Virus record (IMG/VR): IMGVR_UViG_3300025133_000333
Location: 1 to 36,016 of that record
Origin: a virus
DNA: 36,016 nt
Direction: 5' to 3' (one strand)
Shown here piece by piece: positions 1-9,488 of the stretch. A program made the position numbers and the translations under genes. The notes under the pieces were generated by a model. That model was not told where the DNA came from and did not search any database. It was given only the letters and a program-made list of their open reading frames with translations. How positions within the stretch are numbered: the first letter of the stretch is position 1; every line of letters begins with the position of its first letter.

Positions 1-3000
1 TAAGTGTCCCTTGAACCAATATCTAGACTTTATAGGGTTCATGCCAGGGGCATAGTCTATACCCATGTCATCTTGTAAAATCTTATTTACAGCTGTGTCT
101 TTGGGTTTAGGTATAAAGGTAGTATGCGCGTCTCTGAGAGTTAATCTCATCATCTCTTTCGTTGCCCCTGACTCTTTGCCACTAAGTAAATAGTCGTACA
201 CCCTAGACTTGATGTAGTTAGCTGGGGTTATGTGCTCTAAAACATAGTTGCTTGTGTTGTACTCTCCAAACTCTTTTATCATTTCAGCCAACGTCATGTC
301 TGGCAACACGGCTAAAGAAGATGATTTCTTACCTAGACCTAGCATAGGACTAAACCATCCCTCTAATATAGACCTAACAGCTTTATGGCTTAGCTCGCCT
401 TTATCATAAGCTTTTTTTACTATCTCTATTGTTTCACTTAAAACCTGCTTGTTAAATTCTCCAGCTTCAAAAGCCTCCATAACCCTTTCCACGTCAAAAT
501 CCTCTCGTAGCTTAAGTTTGCCTTTGACTTTTTCAAAAGCAATATGTTTAAATAACCCAACCGCGTCGCCGGCTTTATCTGATATAGTTCTACCGGGAGA
601 GGCGCTTTCCGGTATAATAAAACCCTCAGCTTGTAACTCTTTAACTACGCTTTCAGACAAAAGACGCACGTCATCCCTAACCTCGAAATGAGCGTGCCTA
701 TTATCCTTTTTTGCGTTCTTCCCAGCTTTCATATCTGCCATGCTACGATATCGCCCAACACCCGCACCTCCAGCTATACCGCTGCCAAACATAGCGTCAA
801 AAACTTCAACCCCATGATTTAAAATAGTTTCACGAGCTATAGACCTGTAAAAACCTCGAACCTCAGAAACAGTTTCAAAGTCATAAACATCGTTAACTCC
901 GTACACAGGTAAACCCTTGCTATACTCAATAGCACGAACACCCTTAAAAGCGACTGACTGATTAGCTCTACGTAGCAAAGCTTCTGGTAATAGCTCTACC
1001 CCTGAAAACTTGAACTGCTGATTAAGTTGTCTCGCAATAGCTGATAAGTTAGCGTTGTGTGACAGTTTGTCTGTGGACAAATTAAAATCTTTGCCTTTTT
1101 CTGAAAGTTGGTATTCCGCGAAATGCTCCTTAAAAGAATTTACAACAGCTTGTTCTTTTGCTTTTATAAAATCCTCGGGATCTAAATTAGAGGGCACTTT
1201 TCTAAGGTTTCTTTCTAAAACCTCTTTCATGTTACTAAGTTGATCTAAAAACTCTAGTTGCTTTTCTACTCTAACTCTACCCAAGTTCTCACTAGCTAAC
1301 CTAGCTTTTCCTGCTCCTATTTGATTTGAAAGAACCTCTGTAGTGATACCTAGCTTTCTAGCCATCTCAGGTAAGTTATCCATAGAGGCTTGATAGTTCA
1401 TACCCCTAACAACCTCGTCCATGTAGTTCTTTCTTATACCCTCTATATTCCTTACGAGATCTTTAACTGGTTTAGCCCCTGGTTCTTTTGCCCATTCTTG
1501 AGCAAGTGATTTATCAACGTCATATGTGACTTCACCGCTACCTAGTTCAACCTCTTTAATACCCAACCTCTTCAACGTCTCAGCTTTACTTAGTTTAAGC
1601 AACTCTTTAGGGGTATTACCTTGCCCAGTTGGGTCAGCTTCAGCAGTTAACCTACCTGTCTCCTTAGAGGTAAATTCAGCGGATCTTTTAGGAGTTCCGT
1701 ATAATACCTCTTTATAGTTTGGTGTTTTACCTTTCTTAGAAATATTTATTGTCTGTAAGGTGTTAGCGACACCTATAGACTTACCTTCAAGTTTTTCACT
1801 TCCAGTTCTAACAGATAACGTACCTTGGGGAATCGCTGACTTTTTAGCAACATCTAACGTCTGCCCTATAGTGTTAACTCTTTCTTTAGTGTTTTTACCG
1901 AACACTTTATCTACTATGTCTTTAGGTGTTTTTATATTCTTAAGCCCTCTGTAAGATCCATCAATATCCGTAGACTTTTCAATGTAATCTTTAACGTTGT
2001 TGTTTAGATCTTTAACACCCTGTTCTATCTGCTCAATTCTTTCTGGTTGAGCTAGATCTGACATGCGGTCTCTTATGTCAATCTTTAAGCGACCGTCTGT
2101 CTTGACGTTCAGTTTCATATCCTCAGGTGTGTACGAGGGTTCTTGGTCTGGCCTCATGTCCGTTGTTGTACCAGTAAATTCCTTTTTTTGAATACCAGGT
2201 TTATTTAACGCTGTACCTAACTTGTTTGTAACATAACTGTTTAACCAACCATCAAGATCGTTATTTTCAACACCTTCCTTTCCTCCACTCTCTCTAAACA
2301 ATCTATTAAAAGTATCTAAATGTAATAAAAGCTCTGGTTGTGTAATACCCCAAACAAAATCTTCTTTATCTTTAGTTGACTCAAACTTTTCAAAGGTAGG
2401 GGTTTCAAATCTTCCTTGGCTTTTCGCTACCGCTATAGTCTTACCTCTGTAAGAGTTTATTATAGCATCAATAGCCTCCCCCTTGCGTTGACCGTCCCGT
2501 GACCTAGGATTAACGCTAGCATCGAATATAACATCTCGATGACCAGCTTCTATTTTGTTAACTCGTGTTTTTCGATCACTGTCTGACTCTCTCTCTGGGC
2601 CTCTCTCAATAGTTAAAGCATCATCTAACCCTCTGATCTTAGCAACATTAGCTTTCATAAGGTCCTCATAACCCTCAGGCTTTTCATTATGTAGTCTAAT
2701 ATTGTCCTGTATAAGCTCCTTGCGTCTGCTTAAGTTAACAGAAGCCATACCCCTTTCTCCAAACGCAATCCCAAGTTTCTCATATTCTCTCCGTAAGTTA
2801 GCGCCCTCTTCAGTTGCCTTAGTATCGATAACCTGGTCAAGATGCTTAAGCACACCAAGGCTACTACTACCTTTATTTATAGACTCAATATAGTTTCCAA
2901 AGAATCTAACTATATCGCTCTCTTTCGTTAGATTATATTTGTGATTTAACTCTGGCTCTAATTTATCTTTAACCAAGTCTTTTAGTTGAGAAAAAGCGCC

Positions 3001-6000
3001 GTTCTTTCTAAGCGCCCTTAAGTTTTCTGGTTTCTTTAATTCTTGCACAAGATGACTAAATACCTCCCAATCATTTAATTTAGCGGCTTCAAAATCACCT
3101 TTTCCAAATCCTCCATAAGCCTTTGTTAATCTCTCGTGCAGCGTAGTGCCACCACCCATTGGAATGGACTTAGTCATGTCCATCATTTTATTGAGGAAGT
3201 CACCTTTGAATCTAGCATCTCTACCAAATAACAATTGCATGCCTATGTGACCTAGCTCGTGAGGGGCTAACCCAGCTGCGTATCTGTCAACATTATATTT
3301 AACAACAGCCGTAGAACCTTTTTTTGGATCCTTTGTTTCCAAACCATCGGCATCTATATACCACACCTCAGCATCCCTATTCCCCATGGTCTCAGTGCTA
3401 CCTCTTTCAACCTTCACATCCATGCCGTACTCCTTAAAAATCTCACGCTGATTTTTAGTGTCCTGCTCCATTTTGAACTGCCCTAACTGCTCGTCAACAA
3501 AGTCAAGAGCGTCTTGAGATCTGCGTATTGCTCGAGCATGGTGGTCCGCCAACTCTTGGTACTTGACCGCATTCTCTATTGTAGCTTGTTCACTACTTAC
3601 TGTTCTCCCTTTCTCTATGATCTCACCTGTGATAGGGTTGACAACGTCTTCGGTTTTATACCCTTCTTTTTTCACAAGAGTTAAATCACCAGGATTTTCA
3701 AGTATAGTAAAGTCCTTTCCTTTGTAATTCCCTTTGCTTGGAGAGTTGAATTCCTCTCCGGTTTTATTATTACGTATTCGGTAGTCGGTTCTCTTTTCTA
3801 AGTACTTTCCTTCAGCCTCCGTTTTAGCCTCATTAAGACTGTTGAAGCTCTCTGACTTTGTGTAAGCACCCTTGTGTGTAAAACCAAATCCTACACCTGT
3901 TAAGTAGTTGCTTGCCCATCTTTTTCCCACCGAGTTTAGATCTGGATAGTGGTGCTCTAAGAAAGTACCCATCTCCTCTCCATTCATCATATCGTCTGAC
4001 ATAGCTAAAGACAACTCTCCTATCTCGCTTCCTATCATAAAGCTAGAAGGTCCCTTAAAACTAAGATTGTATATTTTTTCTAGTCTTTTGTGGTTTTCGG
4101 CTACAAACTTTGGGGTATATCCAAATAGATTTGTCTTAGAGGTAATAGTCCCAAGCCAAGGACTCACGACTTGCCCTGCTGCTCCAAACCCCATTCCAAC
4201 TGAAAAGTCTCCTCCGATGGCTTTAAACTTCAAACCCTCTATAACAGCTTCAGTGGCTTTAGCCGCCCATAAACCCTTCGTGCTAGCCGGAGCTTTCTGC
4301 CATCCTCCTTTTGGAGCGTTTTTTAACAACCACTTCTCGGTAGACATCCCCGCTTTAGCTGCGGCCGCATCAATTCGACCTTGTGTCCATAACTGTTTTG
4401 ACGTTGGGTGATAAAACCTAGGGCTCCTAGCTGAGCTGAGTATATCATCCAAAGACCTATACCCAGTTGTAACAAAGCGTTTTTGCTTGCTCACGCCCTC
4501 AACAACTTTGTAACCCTGCTTAAAAAGCTTAGCTGCTCTCAGACCAGCCGTAACCTTATTAGCTACGGCAAACTCAAGTAATATACCTGCCGATCCAGCT
4601 AACCCTTCACCTGCCATTTCACCTAAGCTCCTATCTACATACTCTTGCTGCTCATTAGTCAACTCTATACCGTTACTAGTGAACGTGTCAGCATAAGCAT
4701 CGACAACCTCTCTCTCTGTAAATCCCCCACCGAAGAAGTCTTCTCTAACATCATCTTGACCAAAGATGCTACTTAAAGCAAGGTTACCCGCATTCTGCCA
4801 TCCGCGTTTCTCTATACTAGTTACATCTTCATTTAACAAGTAACTACGCTTTAAAGCTTCTCTCTGTAATTCTAAATCTTGCTTCTGTGCTCTTCGTCTT
4901 TTTGTGTGTGCTAAGAACTCCTCCTTAGTCATTACTGGTTCACCCTTATCGTCTAAAGGGATAACATCATAATAACGATTTTCTCCATTTGATCCTTTAT
5001 AAGCGTATTCATGATACCCCTTTTCTTGATCCCTCATTATCTTAACCAAGTCCCCAAAAGAAGCTTTAGTATTCATGTTCGAGGAGAACGCTATCTTCCC
5101 ACTAGATCTTTCACGTTGTTGACGTGCTCCTTCAGCTCCGCTTTTTGTTGTTAGAACTCCGTCTTCATCTTGAGCGAGAGCGCTTAAGTTGTTTAAGTTA
5201 TAAGAGCCGACTTCAGACCACTCATTTTCTATATTAGCAAGAGCTAATGAAACGCGATTATATTCCGCTTCTAAAACATCTCCAGGCGTCAAATGCTTTT
5301 TACGAGCGCCAACTAGGTCGTTTAGGTTCTGCTGGTGTCTCTCTATATCACCCTCAACCTCCACAGCATCATCCCACTCTGAACCTTCAGGTTTTCTAAT
5401 AAGCTCACCAGTAGCTAAATCCCTAACCATAGTGTACTTATTATCTGATTCACTCTCTCGAGCTACACCGTTCCGATCATATTCGATGACAGGGGCGTTC
5501 ATAAGATCTACAACTTTATCACGCTCCTTTTTTAAAGCTATTAGCTCGCTAGGCGTGTGGTTACCGTGCAGTATACGAACATTAAGAGCTGCTAGATCTT
5601 TTTCGTTATCGTCTGAGAACGTAGATATATCTGTAGCCCTTCTGTTTTTTAACCAGTCCGCGTGACTAACTCCTTCTGGTAATTCTCCGTTTTCAATCTT
5701 ACTCAACCACTCAGCGGCCAACCCATCTCCCTCTCTAGTTTCTTGCTTGGATTTTTCTATATTAAACCGATCACCAATTATGTCTCTTAAATCCTGATCG
5801 CCCAGAGCACTAAACTGTGTTCGACCTTCTCCAAACCAGCTTGATGGACTAAGTATACCCCAGTCCTGTTTACCTATCAAATCAAAAACTTGCTCTTTAA
5901 CTTCTTCGTCAGTTAGATCTTGTGATGTTATTTTCTTGACATCATCATCTTCAAAAAATTGATCAAGGAATTGACCTTTAAACACCTCTTCTTGTTCAAC

Positions 6001-6432
6001 CCATTCAGGACCTTTTTCTTTAAGTTTAGTAGTGTCATCCTTTAAAAACCCTAATATATCATCACTTAATGCAGTTAGACTTTCAGAGTTGTTTGCCCCG
6101 CCATCCCAATTGAAGGTTTTTGAAACCTTATTGGAATTGGTTATTGTTAAACCATTTCCATACCACGTAGCTTCTTCTACCTTGTACTTCTTACCTAAAG
6201 TCTTCTTTAACTCATCCACAAGGTTCTCTTCTCCCCAAAACCCTTGAGCAAATTCATTGATGACATCTCTCACCCCTTGCTCCTTAGATACCTCCTTAGG
6301 TTCTTTAGGCTCTTCAGTAGTAGAGTTTACTTTATACTGTTTTATTACAGCTGCAATATTAGCTTCAGGTTCGTTAGCATTAACCATCTTTTGGACAATC
6401 TGCTCTAGTCCTGTGTCAACGGTTCCGTTCAT
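1..6432 (-). CDS. Giant putative ejected/polyvalent virion protein with HELGH zincin motif (3' end off the window)
   Basis: The reading frame opens at the ATG at 6432 and stays open for 2144 codons to base 1, so the C-terminus lies outside the window. The start overlaps the stop of the 455-aa gene as ATGA, suggesting translational coupling. A basic, helix-rich stretch lies near residue 500 and a hydrophobic Gly/Ala-rich stretch near 605-635. A zinc-peptidase motif H-E-L-G-H occurs at residues 1058-1062, followed by a long charged helical tail rich in Lys, Glu and Asn. Being the last and largest gene of the tail module, after gp14-like and 455-aa proteins, it fits the position of internal virion proteins that podoviruses eject into the host. 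Phage and conjugative-element 'polyvalent proteins' are known to carry zincin domains within very long chains. The peptidase call rests on the motif and its hydrophobic surroundings only; I see no lysozyme or polymerase signature. The ejection role is inferred. Confidence 0.75.
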   Translation of the reverse strand, partial: MNGTVDTGLEQIVQKMVNANEPEANIAAVIKQYKVNSTTEEPKEPKEVSKEQGVRDVINEFAQGFWGEENLVDELKKTLGKKYKVEEATWYGNGLTITNSNKVSKTFNWDGGANNSESLTALSDDILGFLKDDTTKLKEKGPEWVEQEEVFKGQFLDQFFEDDDVKKITSQDLTDEEVKEQVFDLIGKQDWGILSPSSWFGEGRTQFSALGDQDLRDIIGDRFNIEKSKQETREGDGLAAEWLSKIENGELPEGVSHADWLKNRRATDISTFSDDNEKDLAALNVRILHGNHTPSELIALKKERDKVVDLMNAPVIEYDRNGVARESESDNKYTMVRDLATGELIRKPEGSEWDDAVEVEGDIERHQQNLNDLVGARKKHLTPGDVLEAEYNRVSLALANIENEWSEVGSYNLNNLSALAQDEDGVLTTKSGAEGARQQRERSSGKIAFSSNMNTKASFGDLVKIMRDQEKGYHEYAYKGSNGENRYYDVIPLDDKGEPVMTKEEFLAHTKRRRAQKQDLELQREALKRSYLLNEDVTSIEKRGWQNAGNLALSSIFGQDDVREDFFGGGFTEREVVDAYADTFTSNGIELTNEQQEYVDRSLGEMAGEGLAGSAGILLEFAVANKVTAGLRAAKLFKQGYKVVEGVSKQKRFVTTGYRSLDDILSSARSPRFYHPTSKQLWTQGRIDAAAAKAGMSTEKWLLKNAPKGGWQKAPASTKGLWAAKATEAVIEGLKFKAIGGDFSVGMGFGAAGQVVSPWLGTITSKTNLFGYTPKFVAENHKRLEKIYNLSFKGPSSFMIGSEIGELSLAMSDDMMNGEEMGTFLEHHYPDLNSVGKRWASNYLTGVGFGFTHKGAYTKSESFNSLNEAKTEAEGKYLEKRTDYRIRNNKTGEEFNSPSKGNYKGKDFTILENPGDLTLVKKEGYKTEDVVNPITGEIIEKGRTVSSEQATIENAVKYQELADHHARAIRRSQDALDFVDEQLGQFKMEQDTKNQREIFKEYGMDVKVERGSTETMGNRDAEVWYIDADGLETKDPKKGSTAVVKYNVDRYAAGLAPHELGHIGMQLLFGRDARFKGDFLNKMMDMTKSIPMGGGTTLHERLTKAYGGFGKGDFEAAKLNDWEVFSHLVQELKKPENLRALRKNGAFSQLKDLVKDKLEPELNHKYNLTKESDIVRFFGNYIESINKGSSSLGVLKHLDQVIDTKATEEGANLRREYEKLGIAFGERGMASVNLSRRKELIQDNIRLHNEKPEGYEDLMKANVAKIRGLDDALTIERGPERESDSDRKTRVNKIEAGHRDVIFDASVNPRSRDGQRKGEAIDAIINSYRGKTIAVAKSQGRFETPTFEKFESTKDKEDFVWGITQPELLLHLDTFNRLFRESGGKEGVENNDLDGWLNSYVTNKLGTALNKPGIQKKEFTGTTTDMRPDQEPSYTPEDMKLNVKTDGRLKIDIRDRMSDLAQPERIEQIEQGVKDLNNNVKDYIEKSTDIDGSYRGLKNIKTPKDIVDKVFGKNTKERVNTIGQTLDVAKKSAIPQGTLSVRTGSEKLEGKSIGVANTLQTINISKKGKTPNYKEVLYGTPKRSAEFTSKETGRLTAEADPTGQGNTPKELLKLSKAETLKRLGIKEVELGSGEVTYDVDKSLAQEWAKEPGAKPVKDLVRNIEGIRKNYMDEVVRGMNYQASMDNLPEMARKLGITTEVLSNQIGAGKARLASENLGRVRVEKQLEFLDQLSNMKEVLERNLRKVPSNLDPEDFIKAKEQAVVNSFKEHFAEYQLSEKGKDFNLSTDKLSHNANLSAIARQLNQQFKFSGVELLPEALLRRANQSVAFKGVRAIEYSKGLPVYGVNDVYDFETVSEVRGFYRSIARETILNHGVEVFDAMFGSGIAGGAGVGRYRSMADMKAGKNAKKDNRHAHFEVRDDVRLLSESVVKELQAEGFIIPESASPGRTISDKAGDAVGLFKHIAFEKVKGKLKLREDFDVERVMEAFEAGEFNKQVLSETIEIVKKAYDKGELSHKAVRSILEGWFSPMLGLGKKSSSLAVLPDMTLAEMIKEFGEYNTSNYVLEHITPANYIKSRVYDYLLSGKESGATKEMMRLTLRDAHTTFIPKPKDTAVNKILQDDMGIDYAPGMNPIKSRYWFKGHL

Positions 6433-7796
6433 GAATATTTGTCTATTAAATCTTGGGCAGTTGTATCTGCGGGAGTTTTCTTAAATTGCAATCTCTCTAA
6501 TTCCGCTATAATAGCATTATAATCTCCGCCTCGCTTTTTAACATGATCTTTCACTCTTACTAACACTGGTGTAGACCCTCCAGGGTTATTATTCCAAACC
6601 CATTCTCCACTTGTTTCATCTTTAAAATATTGATCCACTGCAACGTGTCCCCATGGTTGACCTCCTATCACTAACGGTTTTTTCCTTGTCTCTATTTTCT
6701 CTAAACGATCTCGTTCAGCACGATCAAGGTTCTTTTCGTACGATGTTCGTGAATCTTTCCAGTTTCTTCTACGTTCCTCTTCCTCTAACCTGGTTTTTTC
6801 ATCAACACCTTTCTGCCAGTTCTGCTGGTTAATTCTACCCATCCAATCAGCTACGTAGTCTTTCGCAGTTTCAGGATTTTTCTCCATCTCATCTATAACA
6901 AGTTCCATATCGCTCTTGCTAAAACCCGCCATATCTGCTGATGTTAGCTCTCCATCGGGTGTTGGATCTATTGAACTCATAAACCCACCATCAACATATG
7001 CGGCTTTAAAATCTGGGTGGCTTTTGATATGATCTCTAAAAGATGCGCCTCCAAATGATTGATTCATAAGAGCAGGTAGTTTATCATTATCTATGGACAA
7101 TCGATTTCTCCTTATCTGCTCTTCAAGATTAAACATATCACCATTAAGACCAGCTTTAGTAAAAGCCGCATTTCCGTCCATAACTTTTAATTCTAAATCT
7201 AAAGGATTAGTACCTCGAGCAACCATTTCATCTATCTCTCTTCTAGTAACAGTTCTAATACCACCTTCTTCTGTAGGTATATCAAACACCATTTCCCCTC
7301 TTTCCCCCATTCGCATTTTAGCCGTTCCGTCATTCTTTGCGAGAACACCTAATATATATTTATCTTCAGGTTTCAATAAGTTATCACCCCAACCAACTCC
7401 ATCATTTATCTCTTTAGCTGTTTCCATAGTATCTTTCCAACCAGCTAATGCAGACGATCTATTACCTTGATCAGAGAGTAGTCTAGCCATAGTTTGTTTA
7501 TCTCCACGTTTAACAGCTTGTAGGTATTCGTCTCTATACTTAGCCTCTGATTTTTGGAATTGATCATACAACTCACCTGAGGCCCAAGAGCCTCTATCAC
7601 CCTGCATAGCAAACCCTTCGTCCCAACCTGCCATAGCTTCTTGACCCGCTTCTGCGCGATCGGTTATAGTCTGGCCTATACCAGATATAGCATCACCTAA
7701 TCCGAACTCTGGCCTTCTAGTTTTTCCAGCCTCCTTTACACGGTTTAGTATATCAGCTGATAACCCATAATTTAACCCCATTGATTGTTCTGCCAT
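6429..7796 (-). CDS. Putative internal virion protein (455 aa), unrecognised family
   Basis: This soluble, mostly helical, strongly charged protein has no signal peptide or membrane segment. Residues about 1-70 are Gly/Ala-rich. A charged segment around residues 325-370 (rich in Arg, Glu, Lys) looks like a coiled coil, and a tryptophan-rich patch (GQPWGHV, GEWVWNNN) follows near 375-405. It starts 12 bp after the gp14-like gene and its TGA overlaps the ATG of the giant gene as ATGA. In T7-like podoviruses this slot, between a gp14-like gene and the last giant gene, holds internal core/ejection proteins, so I infer a virion location. No catalytic motif was found and the family is not one I can name. 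Confidence 0.75.
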   Translation of the reverse strand: MAEQSMGLNYGLSADILNRVKEAGKTRRPEFGLGDAISGIGQTITDRAEAGQEAMAGWDEGFAMQGDRGSWASGELYDQFQKSEAKYRDEYLQAVKRGDKQTMARLLSDQGNRSSALAGWKDTMETAKEINDGVGWGDNLLKPEDKYILGVLAKNDGTAKMRMGERGEMVFDIPTEEGGIRTVTRREIDEMVARGTNPLDLELKVMDGNAAFTKAGLNGDMFNLEEQIRRNRLSIDNDKLPALMNQSFGGASFRDHIKSHPDFKAAYVDGGFMSSIDPTPDGELTSADMAGFSKSDMELVIDEMEKNPETAKDYVADWMGRINQQNWQKGVDEKTRLEEEERRRNWKDSRTSYEKNLDRAERDRLEKIETRKKPLVIGGQPWGHVAVDQYFKDETSGEWVWNNNPGGSTPVLVRVKDHVKKRGGDYNAIIAELERLQFKKTPADTTAQDLIDKYS

Positions 7797-7808
7797 TATT
7801 GCTTAATA

Positions 7809-8552
7809 TTATTGATAAGGTAACCCTGTGGCTGGATCGATATTCCCAAGTTGACTCATTAAGTCGTTAACGTCTCCTTCTCCACCACTCGGGAGTTGAG
7901 CTGTTTTACCTAAATCACTTCCCCCAGTTCCACCCATTTGACCCATACCCAAGTCCATAACAGCACTACCAGCTTCATTAATACCCTCGTACATCTGTGC
8001 TTTCGCGGCAGCCCTCTCTTTCTTAGCGTTAGCGACATCATCAGCGGCCATACCCATTAGACCAGTTACTTTACCATGTACAGCTTGTCTACTTATTAAT
8101 TCACCTTGGCGCTCTTGTCCTTGTATTTTACCGGCTTGAGCACGTTCAGCTTGTTGGTTAGATTGCTCTTGCATACCTATAGATGCCGATGCTTTTTGAG
8201 CATCTAAAGAACCTTGATTAGCTAAAGTTTGAGCTAGCGCCGCTATACCAGAACCACCTGCTGCGCCACGCATTTGGTCCATGATATTAGCCTGACTCTG
8301 CATAGACTGTTGTTTTTGAAATTCCGCTTGTTGAGTGTTTACAGTTAAGTCTTCCATAGTGTTCTCCATATTTGTATACGGATTACTTGTGTCTAGATTC
8401 GCAAAATTCTTTTTCTGTTTATCTAGTTCTACTTGAGCTTTCTCAGCCGCCTTTTTAGCTTTCTTAGCCTGCACGGCTCCGTCAATAGCTTTTGCTGTCG
8501 AACCAGCTGCCACAATAGAAGCGCCTACTATAGCTGTTATCGCAAAACTCAT
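7809..8552 (-). CDS. T7 gp14-like internal virion protein (putative)
   Basis: The 247-aa chain starts with a hydrophobic Ala/Gly/Ile segment (residues 2-25), continues into a Lys/Ala/Gln-rich helix typical of a coiled coil (27-55), then a Gln/Met/Ala/Ser-rich low-complexity middle (70-150) and a Gly-rich tail. An N-terminal hydrophobic segment followed by an Ala/Gln-rich body is what T7 gp14-type ejection proteins look like, and those form a channel in the outer membrane during DNA entry. The gene follows the cupin gene by a few bases and precedes two larger internal-protein candidates. The upstream leader is A/T-rich (AAAAATAAATAGGTT) with no clear Shine-Dalgarno. The assignment rests on composition and gene order, not on a specific motif. 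Confidence 0.6.
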   Translation of the reverse strand: MSFAITAIVGASIVAAGSTAKAIDGAVQAKKAKKAAEKAQVELDKQKKNFANLDTSNPYTNMENTMEDLTVNTQQAEFQKQQSMQSQANIMDQMRGAAGGSGIAALAQTLANQGSLDAQKASASIGMQEQSNQQAERAQAGKIQGQERQGELISRQAVHGKVTGLMGMAADDVANAKKERAAAKAQMYEGINEAGSAVMDLGMGQMGGTGGSDLGKTAQLPSGGEGDVNDLMSQLGNIDPATGLPYQ

Positions 8553-8555
8553 AAC

Positions 8556-9050
8556 CTATTTATTTTTAATATATTCTTCATATTCTTGATATGTTACCGC
8601 TACTATTTCTTTTTCTAATTCAACTAAATCTTCTGTGCTAGATGGGTTCTTATGTGTGTTATACCACACAGAATCTTCGTGAGAATATAGAACCCTCTTC
8701 ACGCCTGGTTCAGATACAATGTAGCATGGTGCTTTATAGTCTACCATACCTTCCTCGCTAACAACTGAGACGTGTCCAGACAACAAAAAACACATGTGTA
8801 AGTGTTTGTGTATAGCGCCTGTTACGATAGTATCTTTATACATAGTCATTTCCCTTATATAGACCCCATCCATAAAGAAGTGATTTATAGGAACTTGCTC
8901 TGCATCTGTTATTATCGGTTTTTCTTTTGCGCCAACGATTATGCTAACTCCATCAGCTATAGCGCGTATATCATCTTCTAGTTTAGTTATATTGGTTTTA
9001 AAATTTTTAGCTAATCCAGTATTAAGGTTTTGTAGGTGAGTGTTACTCAT
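8556..9050 (-). CDS. Cupin-fold protein in the tail module
   Basis: The 164-aa protein carries a cupin-like core. Motif 1 resembles G-x2-HxHxH-x6-G, with H81, H83 and H85 and a glycine at 92. Motif 2 resembles P-G-x2-R-x4-H-x6-NTH, with P115-G116, H124 and N131-T132-H133. Such His clusters usually bind a metal ion in a small beta barrel. The first 40 residues are a helical extension absent from minimal cupins. Cupin-like genes occur in phage structural blocks, where they may be virion decoration or receptor-facing pieces rather than enzymes; which applies here cannot be told. The start ATG has an A/T-rich leader (TATAATATAATTAAATCTA) and no Shine-Dalgarno. It lies 48 bp downstream of the stop of the small beta protein gene. 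Confidence 0.65.
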   Translation of the reverse strand: MSNTHLQNLNTGLAKNFKTNITKLEDDIRAIADGVSIIVGAKEKPIITDAEQVPINHFFMDGVYIREMTMYKDTIVTGAIHKHLHMCFLLSGHVSVVSEEGMVDYKAPCYIVSEPGVKRVLYSHEDSVWYNTHKNPSSTEDLVELEKEIVAVTYQEYEEYIKNK

Positions 9051-9098
9051 TAGATTTAATTATATTATACTAATATAGTTACACTTATAGCCGTTTGT

Positions 9099-9488
9099 TT
9101 ACCTTTGAGATTCACTGCTGCTATCATAAACTTCCATTCCAACGCTAAACATCTCTGATACAGTTTTAGAAGTGTTTACAAGCTTCACGCTAGCATAATA
9201 TCCTAGCGGAGAACTTAGGTTAGCTTTGTTGTCTTTAGTGAACATAATAAAACTGCCTGACGCGTTGTCAACTGTTTGATAAGATAGGGTGGTTTCAACT
9301 ATCATCACTGGAGCATTAGTGGTAGCACCTGTTATCTGCCTAATATCACCTATCTTTACAATGGGCTCATCAAGCCCAAGTCCAACCTCAAAACCACCAG
9401 CCGTATCCGTCTCCACGTAATATGCTATGTCACCTACTTGGCAGGAAGCATTTATAGGGGCTGAGAAGGTTAATGTTGCATATGCCAT
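9099..9488 (-). CDS. Small beta-rich putative virion protein (129 aa)
   Basis: The chain is rich in Thr, Ser, Val and Gly with alternating hydrophobic residues, typical of a beta-sandwich, and has two cysteines at most and no membrane segment. Its ATG overlaps the TAA of the 2690-aa tail gene by one base (TAATG), so its synthesis is probably coupled to that of the giant tail protein, suggesting a tail accessory or decoration role. I recognise the type as common in marine phage structural regions but cannot name a family or a function. Confidence 0.7.
   Translation of the reverse strand: MAYATLTFSAPINASCQVGDIAYYVETDTAGGFEVGLGLDEPIVKIGDIRQITGATTNAPVMIVETTLSYQTVDNASGSFIMFTKDNKANLSSPLGYYASVKLVNTSKTVSEMFSVGMEVYDSSSESQR

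Noticed and set aside
449-6484. Many short plus-strand frames across the giant gene
   Set aside because: They are antisense to a single continuous minus-strand frame of 2144 codons; none has coding-like composition.
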